Positions 40,016 through 51,339 of a stretch of DNA of 64,000 bases are shown piece after piece; position 1 is the stretch's first letter; each line of letters opens with the position of its first letter. A model generated the notes under the pieces. That model was not told where the DNA came from. It was given only the letters and a program-made list of their open reading frames with translations, and ran no database searches. The stretch lies in the NCBI GenBank assembly GCA_009829735.1, contig CM020618.1, positions 33,518,894 to 33,582,893 of the forward strand. Direction: 5' to 3'. The DNA comes from Pyropia yezoensis. Lineage: Eukaryota > Rhodophyta > Bangiophyceae > Bangiales > Bangiaceae. Both the position numbers and the translations under genes were made by a program.

Positions 40016-42759
40016 GTCGTTACGGGCAGGGAAGGGAACGGTTGGCGTGGGCGGGGGCGGGGTAGGCCGTGCCGGCCCCAAGGCGGTAGAGGGAAAGGCG
40101 GGAGACGGAATGGTGGGTTCGGTTGGGCGGGGGCAAGCAGAGTGGCGAGCGTCGTGCGGGGCGGGGCGCGGCAAACGGTGGCGGGTGGGCGGGGTGGCGT
40201 CGACCCGGAGAGTATTGCAACGTCCCCGCCCTCTCCCAAGAAGAACCGTCGACGGCGGGTGGGAGCGCACCCTCCGCCAGCGCAACGCCTGCGCCCCCCC
40301 CCCCACCATTGCAGGGGAGGTGGGGGGGGTGCGTGTCCGGTCGTTGGGGCTGTTGGGAGGTCAGCCCGGATTCACGTCGTGGGGGGGGGGGGGGGGGCGG
40401 AGTAGGGCATAGACGGGGCGGGGGCGGTTTCGCGGTGTGCTCCCCCCGACCCAGGCTGTGTGCGGGGATTGAAGGGGGGGGGGCGGTCAGGGGGCGGTTT
40501 GCACTGCGTCTTCGCTGTCCATGCCGTATGGGGGGGTTATGACTAGGGAGGGGGGGCGTCGAGGGGCGGGCGGCCTGCTCTGCACCCCCCTCAGAAGCAC
40601 GATGTGGGACGGGGGTCGACCGGGGGGGGGGATAGGGCGGTCGGAGGGCAGCTTGCACTGCGCCCCCGCCGTCCATCGCGAGTGGGGGAGTTGCTGCGGG
40701 GGGGGGGGGGGGGGGGCCGGGGGGCGCGCGGCGTACACTGCACCCCCGCCAAACTATGCTCAGGGAGGGGTTAGAAGGGGGGGAGGGGGCTGCTGGGGGG
40801 CTGTGGGCCGTGCCGGGGCTGCAGGTGGGGGGAGGGGCGAGAAATGGCTCTCCTGCCCCGGGTTGCTGGGCATTTCGTGCGGTAGAGGGTGGTGGCTGCC
40901 GCGAGAGAGTGGTGTCGGTTGTCACACAGAGCCTGTGGAAGAGGGGCCTGTGGCACACACACCCCCCTCCCCGCCTGCTGCATGCCCCGACGCAGCCGCC
41001 CCGCCCCGCCGGAAAATATCCAGAGGGCTCGCGCGACCGCCGCTGGAGCACCACGACGAGCGCACACTCGACTGTCCAATGATATGTATCATGGGGAGAC
41101 TGTGGCAGGGGGGATTTAGGCAATGGGGACTGTTTGTAGGTGGCGACCTGGTGGCACAACGCCCGAACACCCACCTTCCTTGCAGGCGGATGATAAAGAC
41201 CACCTCGCGTCGGCGCCATGACGGCCTCACACTTTTCCGTTACGTAATGCCCGCCACCGGCGGCGTCACACCATGACCTGCCGTGAGGAAGCCCCCCCCC
41301 TCTGTGTCTCGTCCTGGTGGGAAACGCTCGCCATATGGGCTCGAAAGCCATCAGAACGGGCCTCCCGCCAACCAGAACCGAGGCTTCCGGGCGAGAGGGG
41401 GGGGCGGACGTGCTGAGCGCACAGAGCCCGAGGGACGGACGATGTGGTGTCTGCAAGAGAGGCTGACTCGAGAGAGAGAGAAAAGAGAGACGCAGGTGTT
41501 GCTGACCGCAAACGGACGGCTGCGGGGTCCACGCTGGTGCCACCCGAAAAATCAGCGGCTGATCCATGTACATCGTTGGCGACCCGTGGAGTCACGCGGG
41601 AAGGGAACACAGGTGACATGGTTGCCATGGGAGACACCGCGACACACCCACACTAGCACCCCCCCACCTAAACCCCCTGTATACTGGGAGACTACGGCCA
41701 ATGCGGCGGGTCAAAGCGAGTGTTCCACCCGTTTCTCCCCCCCCACATCGTTCGGACGAGCATATAGGGGGAGATCCGAGCCAGATTGCGACGCGTGCGC
41801 CGATCGTTGAGAAAATTGTACGGTTTGGGGGCCATTTGGGGGCCATGATTGCGATCGACAGCGTACTTGCGCTCTACGTGTCACGTTTGATCGCCCAAGA
41901 AACGCTTCCGAAGGATACGATCGCAGGCGATCCAGGAGGCTCGGATAGTATCTCCCCCGCCAAGATACCGCGCTTCGGTGGTCCCTATGAAATATTCTAA
42001 TAGGAATGGGCTTTGGTCCGGCACGGTGTAGCAATGGCTCCGAAAATTTACGCCCGATTTTGCCGCCCTCTGACATCGTTCTACACAAGTCCTGCCCCCC
42101 CGGTTGGGGAAGCACGGTTTTGTTTGGTCGTCCAGTCACAAGCCGCCACGTGCTCCCATTTCAGCCTTAAATGAAATTCGCTTGGTCTTGGTCTCACTGT
42201 TGAAGGGTCTGCTCGTAATGAGTTCATTAATTGCCTTCATTTTCATTTCATTATTCATTCATTTTATTGGTGTAGGTAAATACACAAGCAAGTCGTGTCG
42301 AGGGGTGCTGGTATGAGGGGGATTCACAGTTGGTGTCTGCTTAAGTCAGGTCTTAGGATCTAAGAAACACATGCGAGAGTACTTGTTGGAAAATTTATAT
42401 CGAATCGTACAGCACTTGAAAGCAGAGAGACGGGGCTGGTGGTGCCTCCGCCCTCTTGTGCCTGGTCGTCGGTGAGCGCCCGTTTTGGTCATGGCGCGCG
42501 CGGTCTTCCTTGGCACCTGGGCGAGCAGGTGGGCGCGCGGCGCGGCGCCGGCAGACTGGCTGCCAACGCCCATGTGGGTGCCCCTCTCATTATTAAACAC
42601 GCGCGACCCCTCGGTGCGTCCTTTTCTGCGATCCTTTTCCGCCCGCTCCGTTGCCTGTTTCCCCGGTCCCTTTCCCCTCCCGCACCCACACCTATCCCCA
42701 TTCCACTCTTCTTGCTCCCTCACCTGCTGCGGCGCCTTCCCCCCCCCCCTCTCAAGACA
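40016..42759. other. Intergenic DNA between the two Harbinger-type units
   Basis: GC-rich and poly-G-rich to 41.4 kb, with G runs near 40.39 and 40.70 kb, then AT-richer from 41.75 to 42.45 kb. No recognisable gene. 41.8-42.25 kb has short similarities to 31.53-31.62 kb (minus) and 33.7 kb (plus), so it may hold pieces of a repeat family or Harbinger ends. An AATAAA-type motif sits near 42,268 on the minus strand. Confidence 0.4.
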
Positions 42760-43815
42760 ATGACGAGCGGCCGCTCGCCTGCGCCCGGCAGGTCGCGCGG
42801 CCGCAAGCGGACGGCCGCGGGTAAGCTCACCACCCCTCGTGCCAAGAACCTTCTCCCGGGTGAGCCCATGGCTGTGCTGGAGGCCGCGCGCGACCACTGG
42901 ACCGAGTTCCGTGGGCGCCGCACCGGGGACAAGACCCGCCGCACCGGCAAGGAGTTGGTGAGCCCATTTGTTGCCAATGTGCCGGCGTACGAGAAGGCGT
43001 GCGGTGCCACTCGCGACGCGACGGCGCTCGACAAGAAGCTCAAGAATCTCCGCATCAGCTACGGGGTGGCTGCCGAGGAGGGTTCCAGGTCGGGGGCCAG
43101 CACGGCCCAGACGGAGGAGGCGATCATCAAGTTTGGCGGTGCCGATCTTTTCGGCATGGCAAAAGCCGTCTTTGATAAATACCCTGCTTCGAACGAGCGG
43201 ACGGTCCGTGAGCCCGTCAATATCTTGACCACTGGTGGGGGGGCGGTAGGGTCTCGCGAGGGTGGGGGGGGCGGGGGAGCTGGTGGGGCGCGGGGAACTG
43301 AGAGGGCGGCGGGGGGCTCGGAAGTTGAGGGGGTGGCTGGGGGAGAGGTGGCCGTTGGGGCCTCGGCGCGTGGGATGGCGCCTGGGAATGCGGTGGGGAT
43401 GTATGAAGGGGAGGGGCGCGCGGGGGCGAGGGAGCGTGGCGGGAACGCGGGGGGGGATCCGGCTGAGACTGAGAGTGACGGGGACAGCTCTGGCAGCGAC
43501 GGTCACGAGACGACTCCTGTCGCGAGTCCTCCTCCGGACGCCGCGCAGTCCGCCGCTCAAACGGCTGCTGAGATCGAGGCTAAGGCGAACGGGAACCTGT
43601 CAAAGGCCGCCAAGAAGGACAAGAAGGAGACGGCCACCAGCGTTTTGCGCGAGTACCTGCAGGCCATGACGACTGCTGCGTCGGCGGTTGCGGGCGGTCC
43701 CGAGGCCTGTCACGCTGCGGGTGCCGGTGGGCCCCGTGAGGCGAGCCCTGGGGAAGTGCAGCTCGCGGTGGTGAGTCTTTCGAATGCTCATGTGGAGAAG
43801 GCACGTGGCCAGTAG
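42760..43815 (+). CDS. ORF1-like putative DNA-binding protein of a second Harbinger unit
   Basis: A 351-codon frame from ATG 42760, behind a pyrimidine-rich leader and a TATTAAAC box near 42,591. The N-terminus is basic and RGRKR-rich. A helical region (about 28-135) contains EPMAVLEAARDHW, RTGKELVSPFVANV and DKKLKNLRISYGV. It resembles a trihelix/SANT-like module by helix and Trp/Tyr pattern, not by clear sequence identity to Harbinger-1 ORF1. Then come a Gly-rich linker, an acidic SDGDSSGSDG patch and a Lys-rich helical C-terminus. No stops interrupt it. Its place opposite a HARBI1-like transposase tail at the right edge suggests it is ORF1 of an element later split by retrotransposons. It could instead be a host gene. 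Confidence 0.6.
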   Translation: MTSGRSPAPGRSRGRKRTAAGKLTTPRAKNLLPGEPMAVLEAARDHWTEFRGRRTGDKTRRTGKELVSPFVANVPAYEKACGATRDATALDKKLKNLRISYGVAAEEGSRSGASTAQTEEAIIKFGGADLFGMAKAVFDKYPASNERTVREPVNILTTGGGAVGSREGGGGGGAGGARGTERAAGGSEVEGVAGGEVAVGASARGMAPGNAVGMYEGEGRAGARERGGNAGGDPAETESDGDSSGSDGHETTPVASPPPDAAQSAAQTAAEIEAKANGNLSKAAKKDKKETATSVLREYLQAMTTAASAVAGGPEACHAAGAGGPREASPGEVQLAVVSLSNAHVEKARGQ

Positions 43816-44089
43816 GCCTCTTTCGGCTTTGGATGCACCGTCGCGCTAGTCGGGGGGGCGTCGACCGATACGCTTGGTGCCCTATTTTGCGGGTGGTACA
43901 AGATGAACCTAATTGTCTTCGTGTCTTTATCTTGCTTTTCGTTAGGCCCGCACCACCCTGTTGTCTTTTACAGTGCTCAGCTCGGCGTACGCCTAGCAGT
44001 CATGACGTGCACTTTCTGCGCGCGTGTCCCAACGTAGACCCGAGCTCCTCTTTCTTTTCATGAAGTCGTTCAATACGAAAACACATCAC
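43816..44089. other. 3' flank of the ORF1-like gene, up to the gypsy-1 insertion
   Basis: No gene. It ends in the CAGTC target site at 44,090-44,094. By the nesting model it was originally continuous with the sequence at 63,579 onward. Confidence 0.5.
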
Positions 44090-44094
44090 CAGTC

Positions 44095-44668
44095 TGTAGC
44101 ATCCCTGGCCCCGACTTGGCGCCGACCCGGGTTGGCGACCAGGGGGCACCAGGTGCCAGAACACGCCCGCCGTGTCAGGATGGTTGGCGGCCGTGGCCCG
44201 TGCCCGGCACTGGGATGCGGTGGACTACGCTATCCGCATGTGAGAGAGGGACTTCTGATGGGTTTTTGCATATTTGTGAGGGACTTGATTTGCGAGAATT
44301 TGAGTGTGAGATTAGTGAGCGGGAATAGAATTAGTACTGATAGTGGCCCCCGACCTGACGAGGTTAGACTCGGGTCGGGGCCACTCGGGGGTACGGGGGG
44401 GGCTACCTGGGTAGCGTGCCGAGGCTCCCCCAGATGCACGTTAATAGGGACAGCGAGGCGCCCATGGCCCGCGCCCTCAGAGAAGAAAGACAACTGCGCG
44501 TTTGCTTTCCTCTTCCCCGTGTGCACTACCGTGCGTATCTGTTTGCTCTGCGAGCAGGCACGCGGGGCAACAGGCATACCACTCTCGTAGGTCCCCTTTC
44601 TGTGTTACCTGCTTCTTTCCCCCGGGGGACACTGAGACGTGTCTGAGAGGATCGAGTATTATACCACA
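44095..44668 (+). repeat. 5' LTR of gypsy-1
   Basis: 574 bp, starts TGTAGC and ends ACCACA. It matches the copy at 63,001-63,573 at about 95% by eye. It contains a 42-nt hairpin (44,343-44,384; outer GTGGCCCC...GGGGCCAC, inner CGAG/CTCG), which may matter for RNA 3'-end formation or packaging. Confidence 0.93.
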
Positions 44669-44672
44669 TATT

Positions 44673-44689
44673 TGGTGAAGCAGCAGGGG
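44673..44689 (+). other. Primer-binding site of gypsy-1
   Basis: TGGTGAAGCAGCAGGGG, 4 nt after the LTR. The TGG start fits pairing with a tRNA CCA end. It shares its pattern with the other two gypsy elements here. Confidence 0.75.
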
Positions 44690-44877
44690 ATAGGAGTGTT
44701 TTAGAAGAGACATGTGGGAGCAGCGGTTGGGTTGTTCCTGTTCTGTCTTTTTCTGTGGTTTGGGAATTATTTGCACCCGTTCACGGGAATCCCATTTCTG
44801 GCTCCCCAACCCCTCTTTTGTGGTCGTGCGATCCTTGGACACGCAGGCAACTGGACTGTGGCTCTCAAGAGACCAAC

Positions 44878-46640
44878 ATGGCTACCCTCCCTGGCACGAC
44901 GGTGCCCGAAGGGGTCGACACAGAGTCCCTTGACGCATCCCTGGTCACCGCGGGGGACGGTGCCCAACCCGGCGTTGTCCCTACAGGCGAAGCAGACCTG
45001 GGCGCGACACCCGGTAGCTGACTGGAGTCTACAGGCGGCCAAGGACCTCCTGCTCCCGCTTCTCCGGCTGTCCCTCCTGTGGGAGCCACCCCGGGGTCAA
45101 CGGCGTTCGAGTCCGCTCGAAGCAGACGACTCCCTTCTTCCGGTTCTACTTCTGAACTTCCAGGGATAGCCCCTGGTGTATTTACTCCTGGACCTACACA
45201 TGGCAACTGGGTGTATACACCGCTTCCTGTGGGCGCTAGCAATGCCAAAGGCACCGCCATGACTGGTTCTACGGGTCCTCCTGAGACCTCGACTCCTGGG
45301 ACCGGCCAAGCTTTTCCTCTCCTGGCGTCCTATGGGGCGGGGAGCTCCAAGACCGGTAACCCGAGCAGCCGGAGGCGGCGGCATCATCGTCGCCGCTCTA
45401 GCACCAGCGAGATCATCTGCTCCAGCTCTGAGGAGGGATACGACTGGGACGCATCACCTGGTCCCACCCGACGCAGGCTGGTCGAGTTTGACTTTCCCGC
45501 CCATCAAGTGGGGGACGCCACCCTGAACAAGGTCACGTATTGGGGCAACTACCGGCTGGAGAACCAAGACCAAGGTTACACCGGGACGATGGCCAAGAAG
45601 ATGGCATCCCTCAACCGGCGCATGCAGCCGAGCTTCGGGGGACATCCTAAGATTTCCGGGAAGAAGCCGGCGCTTATCTTTGCCTTCCTGCGCCGGTTTG
45701 TCAATGCATGCAACGACGACGATGTGTCCGAGGGCAAGGCACTCTACCTTATAGTTAAATTCATGACCGGAGAAGCGGAACAGCGGTTCGCACAAGGTCT
45801 TACAGACGCAGCCGGACACATCGTCGGGCGTACCGTTGGGAGCTATCCGGAAGCGGTCAACTGGCTCCTCTCCAATTACGCTGGCGCGGACTCCCTGCGC
45901 AAGGCGGTGGGAAAGTTGAACCGAGCAACCGAGGAACGACAAGATGCTCCAGAGGCCTTCGCCCGCCGTGTCCGAGAGATGAGCGAGGCTTGTGGCAACG
46001 TTTACCCTGAGGACAGGCTCAAGATGATCTTCTCGGAAGGGCTTCCTGAATATCTTCAAGTGGCCGCTGAGAACTACAACCAGTAACACCAAGAGCATAC
46101 CTTCCAGCAGCTGATGGCCTACACCCAGGGCGAATACCGGCAAGCCAAGGCCCTCCAAGATCCCATGGTGTCGACTCCCAAGCCGTTGTCGCGAGTTCGT
46201 CCCGGACCCGACAAGTATAAGGGAGGTGATAACCCTGTACCGGTGCTGGCTGTTGGCGAGACCTCACCCGTGGTGTCCGGTGACAAGTGAGGCGGCTTTG
46301 TCTCTAAGGAGCAGCCTCCTTGGTCGCCCCTAAGCAGGTCAAGAACTAGCGTTTCCGGTCCTGTTGGCTGTGCAAGAAGGAGGACCATATGTCTTACCAG
46401 TGCCCGACCATCCCCAACGATCTTCAGGAGAAGCTCAAGCGTCAAGGACTGGTGTTTGCGGAGGCAGTCAACTGGCCTTACCGGCTGGTGCCCTTCAAGA
46501 TGGACAAGGCACAGGTACACGCAATCTGAGTGGCAACCTTACAGAGCATCACGGAGGCCCTGGCAAGGGAAGCTCCTACGGACTTTGACCTGGAGACCGA
46601 AACCTCTAAGGAATCCTCGGACCCGGGAAACAAGTAGAGC
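44878..46640 (+). pseudogene. gag of gypsy-1, interrupted
   Basis: Structural capsid polyprotein. The ATG at 44878 opens the frame; TGA at 45,019-45,021, TAA at 46,084-46,086 and TGA at 46,288-46,290 break it. The core (about 45.5-46.1 kb) has the retrotransposon gag pattern, with KVTYWGNYRL, GEAEQRF and KMIFSEGLPEYLQ. After a frame change near 46.3 kb a CX2CX4HX4C zinc knuckle follows at 46,362-46,403, preceded by TAG at 46,347 and ended by TGA at 46,527. The left fragment at 1-2326 is a relative. Confidence 0.85.
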
Positions 46641-46744
46641 AGGCGCTCTCCCCAAGTGTCTTCCCGAATCTCCGACGGCAGGGTACTTCAACCTGCTCTC
46701 CCCTTGCGTGCTGGGAGAAAGGACGACTGTTACCTGCTCAACTG

Positions 46745-49700
46745 GTGGCCGCCTGGGCACCCTGTTTGTTCAAGGGGACCTTGCTCGTCTTGCGTAAGGA
46801 CAACCTCAAGAATGATGCTCGTATGCGTGTGGGGGATAGCCTCCCCCAAGCTGTTACTCCGGTGGTTGACACGGGAGCCGGACTACGCGTCATCACTGAG
46901 AACCTGTTACCTCCGGGCTGGCGTCGACATGCCTGGAGAGCCCCTACCAAGACCCGGATTGTGGACGCTTCGGGTCAATCCCTACGACCGCTTGGCCGCC
47001 TTCCTATCGCCATCTTTGTTAACAATGAACCAATGAGTTTTCCCTTTCTAGTCGTCAATACCCTCTCAGTCCCCCTTGTCCTAGGCTGGGACTTCCAGAA
47101 GCAGCATGACAAGAGTATCCTGCCGGGAGAAGGAAAGATGCAGTTCAACCATGGGTTCATGTCGACGGTGCTGCAGCATCTGTACGTCATGGTTCGTGTA
47201 GTAAAGAACAAGAAGGATCGCATCCCACTCTCTGCCTTGACACTCTTCAAACCGGTGCTCCTTCCTCCTCGTTCGGAGACCAAGGTTCAAGTGACCACCC
47301 GGACTACGGGTCATTGCCTGATCTACGGACGCAAGGAATTTCTGGCGAAGCACCGGCTATACTTGGCCCACGGTCATTAGAAGAAGGTGGAGAGGCACAC
47401 CCCATTCTCGGTGCTAATCGTCAACATGAGCCGGAAGCCCATAACTCTCGCGAAGGGTACTCGAGTTGGAACGGCCGAACCTTATCGAGGGTCTGCCCGC
47501 GCCATGAGCAAGGAGGACCTCTTGAACCTGCAAAAAGAACTGGCATCGAACCTAACCGCCCTAGACGTACCTCAGGAACAAGCGCAGGCTGGCGAAGTTA
47601 CCGCTAAACCCGATCAAGCACCACCCAGGATGCAGAATGTCAACCAAGAAAATGTTCCTCCCGACCTGAAGGAGGCACTGGAGAAGCTTCTCCAGGAGGA
47701 TCGGCACCTGTGGTCTGGAGAGCTGGGCAAGATGGACGCCACCCTACACCGGATTCAACTCAAGCCGGATGCCAAGTGAGTGCACCTGCAACCATATCGG
47801 GCTGGACTACATCTCCGGGATGAGATTGAGAAGCAGGTTAACAAGATGCTTAAGATGGATGTTATCGAGCCCTCTGATGGCGAGTGGGCCTTCCCGGTGG
47901 TAGTCGTCCCGAAACCTGGTGGTCACTTCCGTTTCTGCGTCGACTACAGGCGCCTGAACGAGATGACAGTCAAGAATGTATACCGGATACCCCTGATGGA
48001 CGATTGCATCGACTTCCTTGGTGATGCACCCCTCTTCTCAACGCTGGATTGTTGCGCCGGCTACTGGCAGATCCCTCTGGCTGACGAGGATAAGGAAAAG
48101 ACCACCTTCACGTGCCATATGGGGCTATTCCGGTGCAAACGTCTTCCTTTTCGCTTCACCAATGCTCCCGCTACTTTCCAGAGAGCCATGCTCATCATCC
48201 TGTCCGGACTAAGGTGGAGGACATGTCTGGCTTACCTGGACGACAATATCGTCTTCTCCAAGACCCCGGCGGAACACCTAGAGCACCTCTGAGAGGTCCT
48301 GGCTCTCTTGTTAAAGGTTGGAGTCACTCTGAAGGCCGAGAAGTGCCACCTGTTCGCGACTGAAGGGGAATACCTGGGGCACGTGCTGAGTCCGGGGGAG
48401 CTCCGGGTCAACGAAATGAATATCAAGGCTCTTCGACAAGCCCGGCAACCTAAGACCCAGACGGAACTCAAGAGCTTTCTGGGTATGTGCAGCGTCTACC
48501 GCCGGATTGTACGGGACTATGCCTTGATTGCCCGGCCGTTGACCAAGCTCACCAGCAAGAAGCTTCTCGCTCAACTCCTGGTGTTCGACGAGAAGCAGAC
48601 AGCCGCCTTCGAGGAGCTCAAGAACCGCCTGACCACGACTCCAGTACTGGCGCTACCCAAGCGGGAGGGCAAGTTTGTTCTGGAGACTGACGCCTGTGGC
48701 GTCCAGGTGGGATGCTCTCTACTCCAGCAACAACCTGACGGGCACTTCCTCCCGGTGTGCTACTACAGTCGCGTCCTGACTCCTGCCGAGAAGAACTATT
48801 CCACAAAGGAGCGCGAGTGCTTGGCGGTCGTCTGGGCTCGCTTCCTGTTACGCCCCTATCTAGAAGGACAAGAGTTTCTCATCCGGACGGTCCACGCCAG
48901 CTTAATGTGGCTGCTATGCATGGGCAGCACCCAAGGAAGGGTCGCCCGGTGGCGCCTACGCCTCTCGGAATTCAAGTAAAAGGTGTGCACCAGAGCACGG
49001 AGGGAGCACCACTGCGCCGACACCATGTCCCTGTTGGAGAATCCTGCAGCCGATCCGGGCCCTATCCCGGAGGAAATACCCTGTTTCATCCTCCCGAATG
49101 TCGGTCGTGGTTGGCGTGCTCCCCTGAACGAGTCACCTGAAGCTCACCGGCCGGTAACTATTCACCGGATGCTGGAGGCACAGCTCAAGGACCCTCATTG
49201 CTTCGAGCTCCGCCACCAGATGGACCTGAACCGGAATAGTCGCTTGTCCGAGTCTACGGATGGACTCCTGATACGGGTATCACCTTTTAATGGAGCAACT
49301 CAAGTCTACGTACCCCGAAGTCTACGAGCCGACATCCTCCGCCTGCAAACTCGTCTCCCCGGGCCGGACACCCTGTCATCAACCGGATGTATACCTCGAT
49401 GCGGCGGCACTACTACTGGAAAACCATGGCAAGTGATGTCCACAAGCACCTAGAGGCTGGCGTCTCCTGTGCAAGGAACCGGTTGACCCAGAGGAAGAAG
49501 ACTTGTAAGCTACGCCTGTTCCCTGCGGCGCAGCCTTTTGCAAGCTTGAGCATGGACATCCTGTGGCCCCTACCTGAGACATCCAGTGGCAACATATACC
49601 TGCTTATTATATGTGACCGGCTCTCCAAGTTCACCCGAGCAATCCCGTTGAGGATCATCACGGCCCTGGATGTTACGTCGGCCTTCTGCGAGTACTGGAT

Positions 49701-49972
49701 AGCTGCCTATGGCCCTCCAGACTCCGTCTTAACCGACGACGGTCCCCAGTTTGCGTCCCTTTCTTCCAAGGAGTCCGTGACCTGATGGGTATCAAGAACT
49801 TCTTGACTACGACGTATCACCCACAAACGAACGGCCATGGAACGATTCAACCGGACCCTGGTGGACATGATTCGGCACTACGATGAGGAGCATCAAGAAG
49901 ACTGGGACGAGCTCCTGGCCGTCCTCACTCTAGCCTACAACTCTCGTGTTCACAGGAAAACAGGGGTCGCCC
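46745..49972 (+). pseudogene. pol of gypsy-1, 5' part: protease, reverse transcriptase, RNase H, integrase
   Basis: Enzymatic polyprotein. Protease motif DTGAG near 46.87 kb. Reverse transcriptase from about 47.8 kb with FCVDYRRLN, LDCCAGYWQI and catalytic YLDD near 48.23 kb. RNase H with ETDACG and KERECLAVVW, but the last catalytic Asp position reads Val (TVHAS near 48.89 kb). Integrase with Asp residues in SMDILWPL and VLTDDGPQF and the third region at NRTLVDM. Stops in the shared frame lie at 47,378, 47,777, 48,290 and 48,977, and the frame changes near 49.38, 49.76 and 49.84 kb. Gypsy-2 inserted in the integrase at the TGVA position, and the rest resumes at 60,685. Confidence 0.92.
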
Positions 49973-50335
49973 TGTAGCACAATGGGAATCCGCTGCAAGT
50001 CCACTATCAGGGAACACTCACCAGGGGGGATCGGCACCAACGTCACCGGGAGGCCAAGGTTGCTGTCCTTGGAGCGCAAGCCACGGGACTAAGATGGGAG
50101 CCCAAATGGGACGGGTTTGTTGTTCTACCTTGGCCGGCGGTGGATTCGCCGCCGGCCCCCTCGTTATAAACCCTCGGAGACACTACTAACTACCCTCCAC
50201 CCCAAGATGCAAGTCCCTCTGGTCATACGTAACTTATAGATACCGTGACCAGTACGGACTCTCAAATTGAACGTTAAGGGTTAGAAGTAGCCCCCCTAAT
50301 ATTAGGGTCACAATACGGCCAACCATATTGCTACA
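49973..50335 (-). repeat. 3' LTR of gypsy-2
   Basis: 363 bp, TGTAGCA to TGCTACA, about 95% identical by eye to the copy at 60,316-60,679. The element reads right to left, so this is the downstream LTR. Confidence 0.95.
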
Positions 50336-50347
50336 TATCCCCCCCTT
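50336..50347 (-). other. Polypurine tract of gypsy-2
   Basis: On the minus strand AAGGGGGGGATA directly abuts the 3' LTR, the usual primer for plus-strand DNA synthesis. Confidence 0.7.
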
Positions 50348-50919
50348 AGATTCGGCCCGTCCTCGGGTCGAGTTGCATTCGGGTTACCGAATGTAAGTGG
50401 GTCGCGTGACCGTTTACCAGTCGGGTGGGGCTTTGCGCCCTGTCGCGACAGACACCCCTTTTCGAGGTTGTCTGAGGGGGGTGCCCCCCCTTGTGTGGTA
50501 CACACACGATTTGTTTTCCGGACCGTTGAATTCCCGATGCGGGTTCTGTTCACGACCCCCCTTTCCGGGGGGTGGTGCAAGCGGATCCGCCACCAGGCGT
50601 CTGGTGGTAGGGGGCCCCTCTCGCGGGACGATTGAGTGGATGGCGGGGGCTGCCTGCGTTGCGTGGGGGCGGTTGGGGGTGACCCCCTTGGTTACCTCGT
50701 GTGGGGGGGCGTGGCCCCGATCCAGGTGCCTGGGTGGAGCGCCCTCGTAGCTCGGCTGGCGCGGGTCGTCCCGCGCTGCCGTGTCGCTCGTGCTGAGCTG
50801 TGTGGTTATAAGCGCGGGTGCCCGCGCTTCCCTGGCTCGTCCGCGCGAGCGTTCTTTGTACCGGGTCGAGCCGGCTGCGGCTTTTTGGTACGGGGCGCCC
50901 CTGCTACCCCGGTTCCACC
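50348..50919 (+). other. Leader of the gypsy-2 antisense module
   Basis: GC-rich with no convincing gene. It should contain the promoter of the antisense unit; see the TATA-like box at 50,806-50,812. Confidence 0.4.
50806..50812 (+). promoter_or_regulatory. TATA-like box of the gypsy-2 antisense module
   Basis: TTATAAG stands alone in GC-rich DNA, 108 bp before the ATG at 50920, in antisense orientation to gag-pol. Confidence 0.45.
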
Positions 50920-51339
50920 ATGTCGGACCCCCAGGTACCCGGGGGCGAGGACGACCTCCTGCTTGAGGAGGGGGAGGAGGTGATGGTGGACGACGTCCCC
51001 GTCTCTGCCGCCGCCGCCGAGTGCTTGTTGGAGAGCTCGTCGGAGGACGAAGGCGACCGGGTGACCGTTCTTGTGGCCCCGGAAGGCGCGCCGGGCGGAC
51101 TGTCGTCCGTGTGCAGTGGCACGACGGCTCCGGCGGGTTGCGGGCAACCGCGTGTAGCGGCTGCCTCTACCCCTTCTCCTCCGGCGGCCCGGATGGCTCC
51201 TGTCGCCGGTGCCGGCGCGGCTCGACCTCAAGACGGCGTCGCCGGTGTGTTGGACGGTCGTGGCGGCACCCCGGCCGGGACGGCGGGTCAAGACGGCGCG
51301 GGTGACCGCCCGGTTAGGTGTGTCCGTGGCGGCGGGTAA
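50920..51339 (+). CDS. Antisense ORF A of gypsy-2, acidic N-terminal segment
   Basis: 139 codons from an ATG in a good context (CCACCATGT). The start is strongly acidic (GGEDDLLLEEGEEVMVDD, then ESSSEDEGD) and becomes Ala/Pro/Gly-rich. It overlaps the next frame at 51,209-51,339; moving one base forward joins them. ORF A may thus be the N-terminus of a ~515-residue protein, broken by a one-base indel or read by frameshifting. Product unknown. It lies antisense to the element, beyond pol. Confidence 0.5.
   Translation: MSDPQVPGGEDDLLLEEGEEVMVDDVPVSAAAAECLLESSSEDEGDRVTVLVAPEGAPGGLSSVCSGTTAPAGCGQPRVAAASTPSPPAARMAPVAGAGAARPQDGVAGVLDGRGGTPAGTAGQDGAGDRPVRCVRGGG

Noticed and set aside
40020..41573. 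517-codon minus-strand frame upstream of Harbinger-1 ORF1
   Set aside because: Pro/His/Gly-rich with homopolymer-coded runs and no motif; probably compositional.
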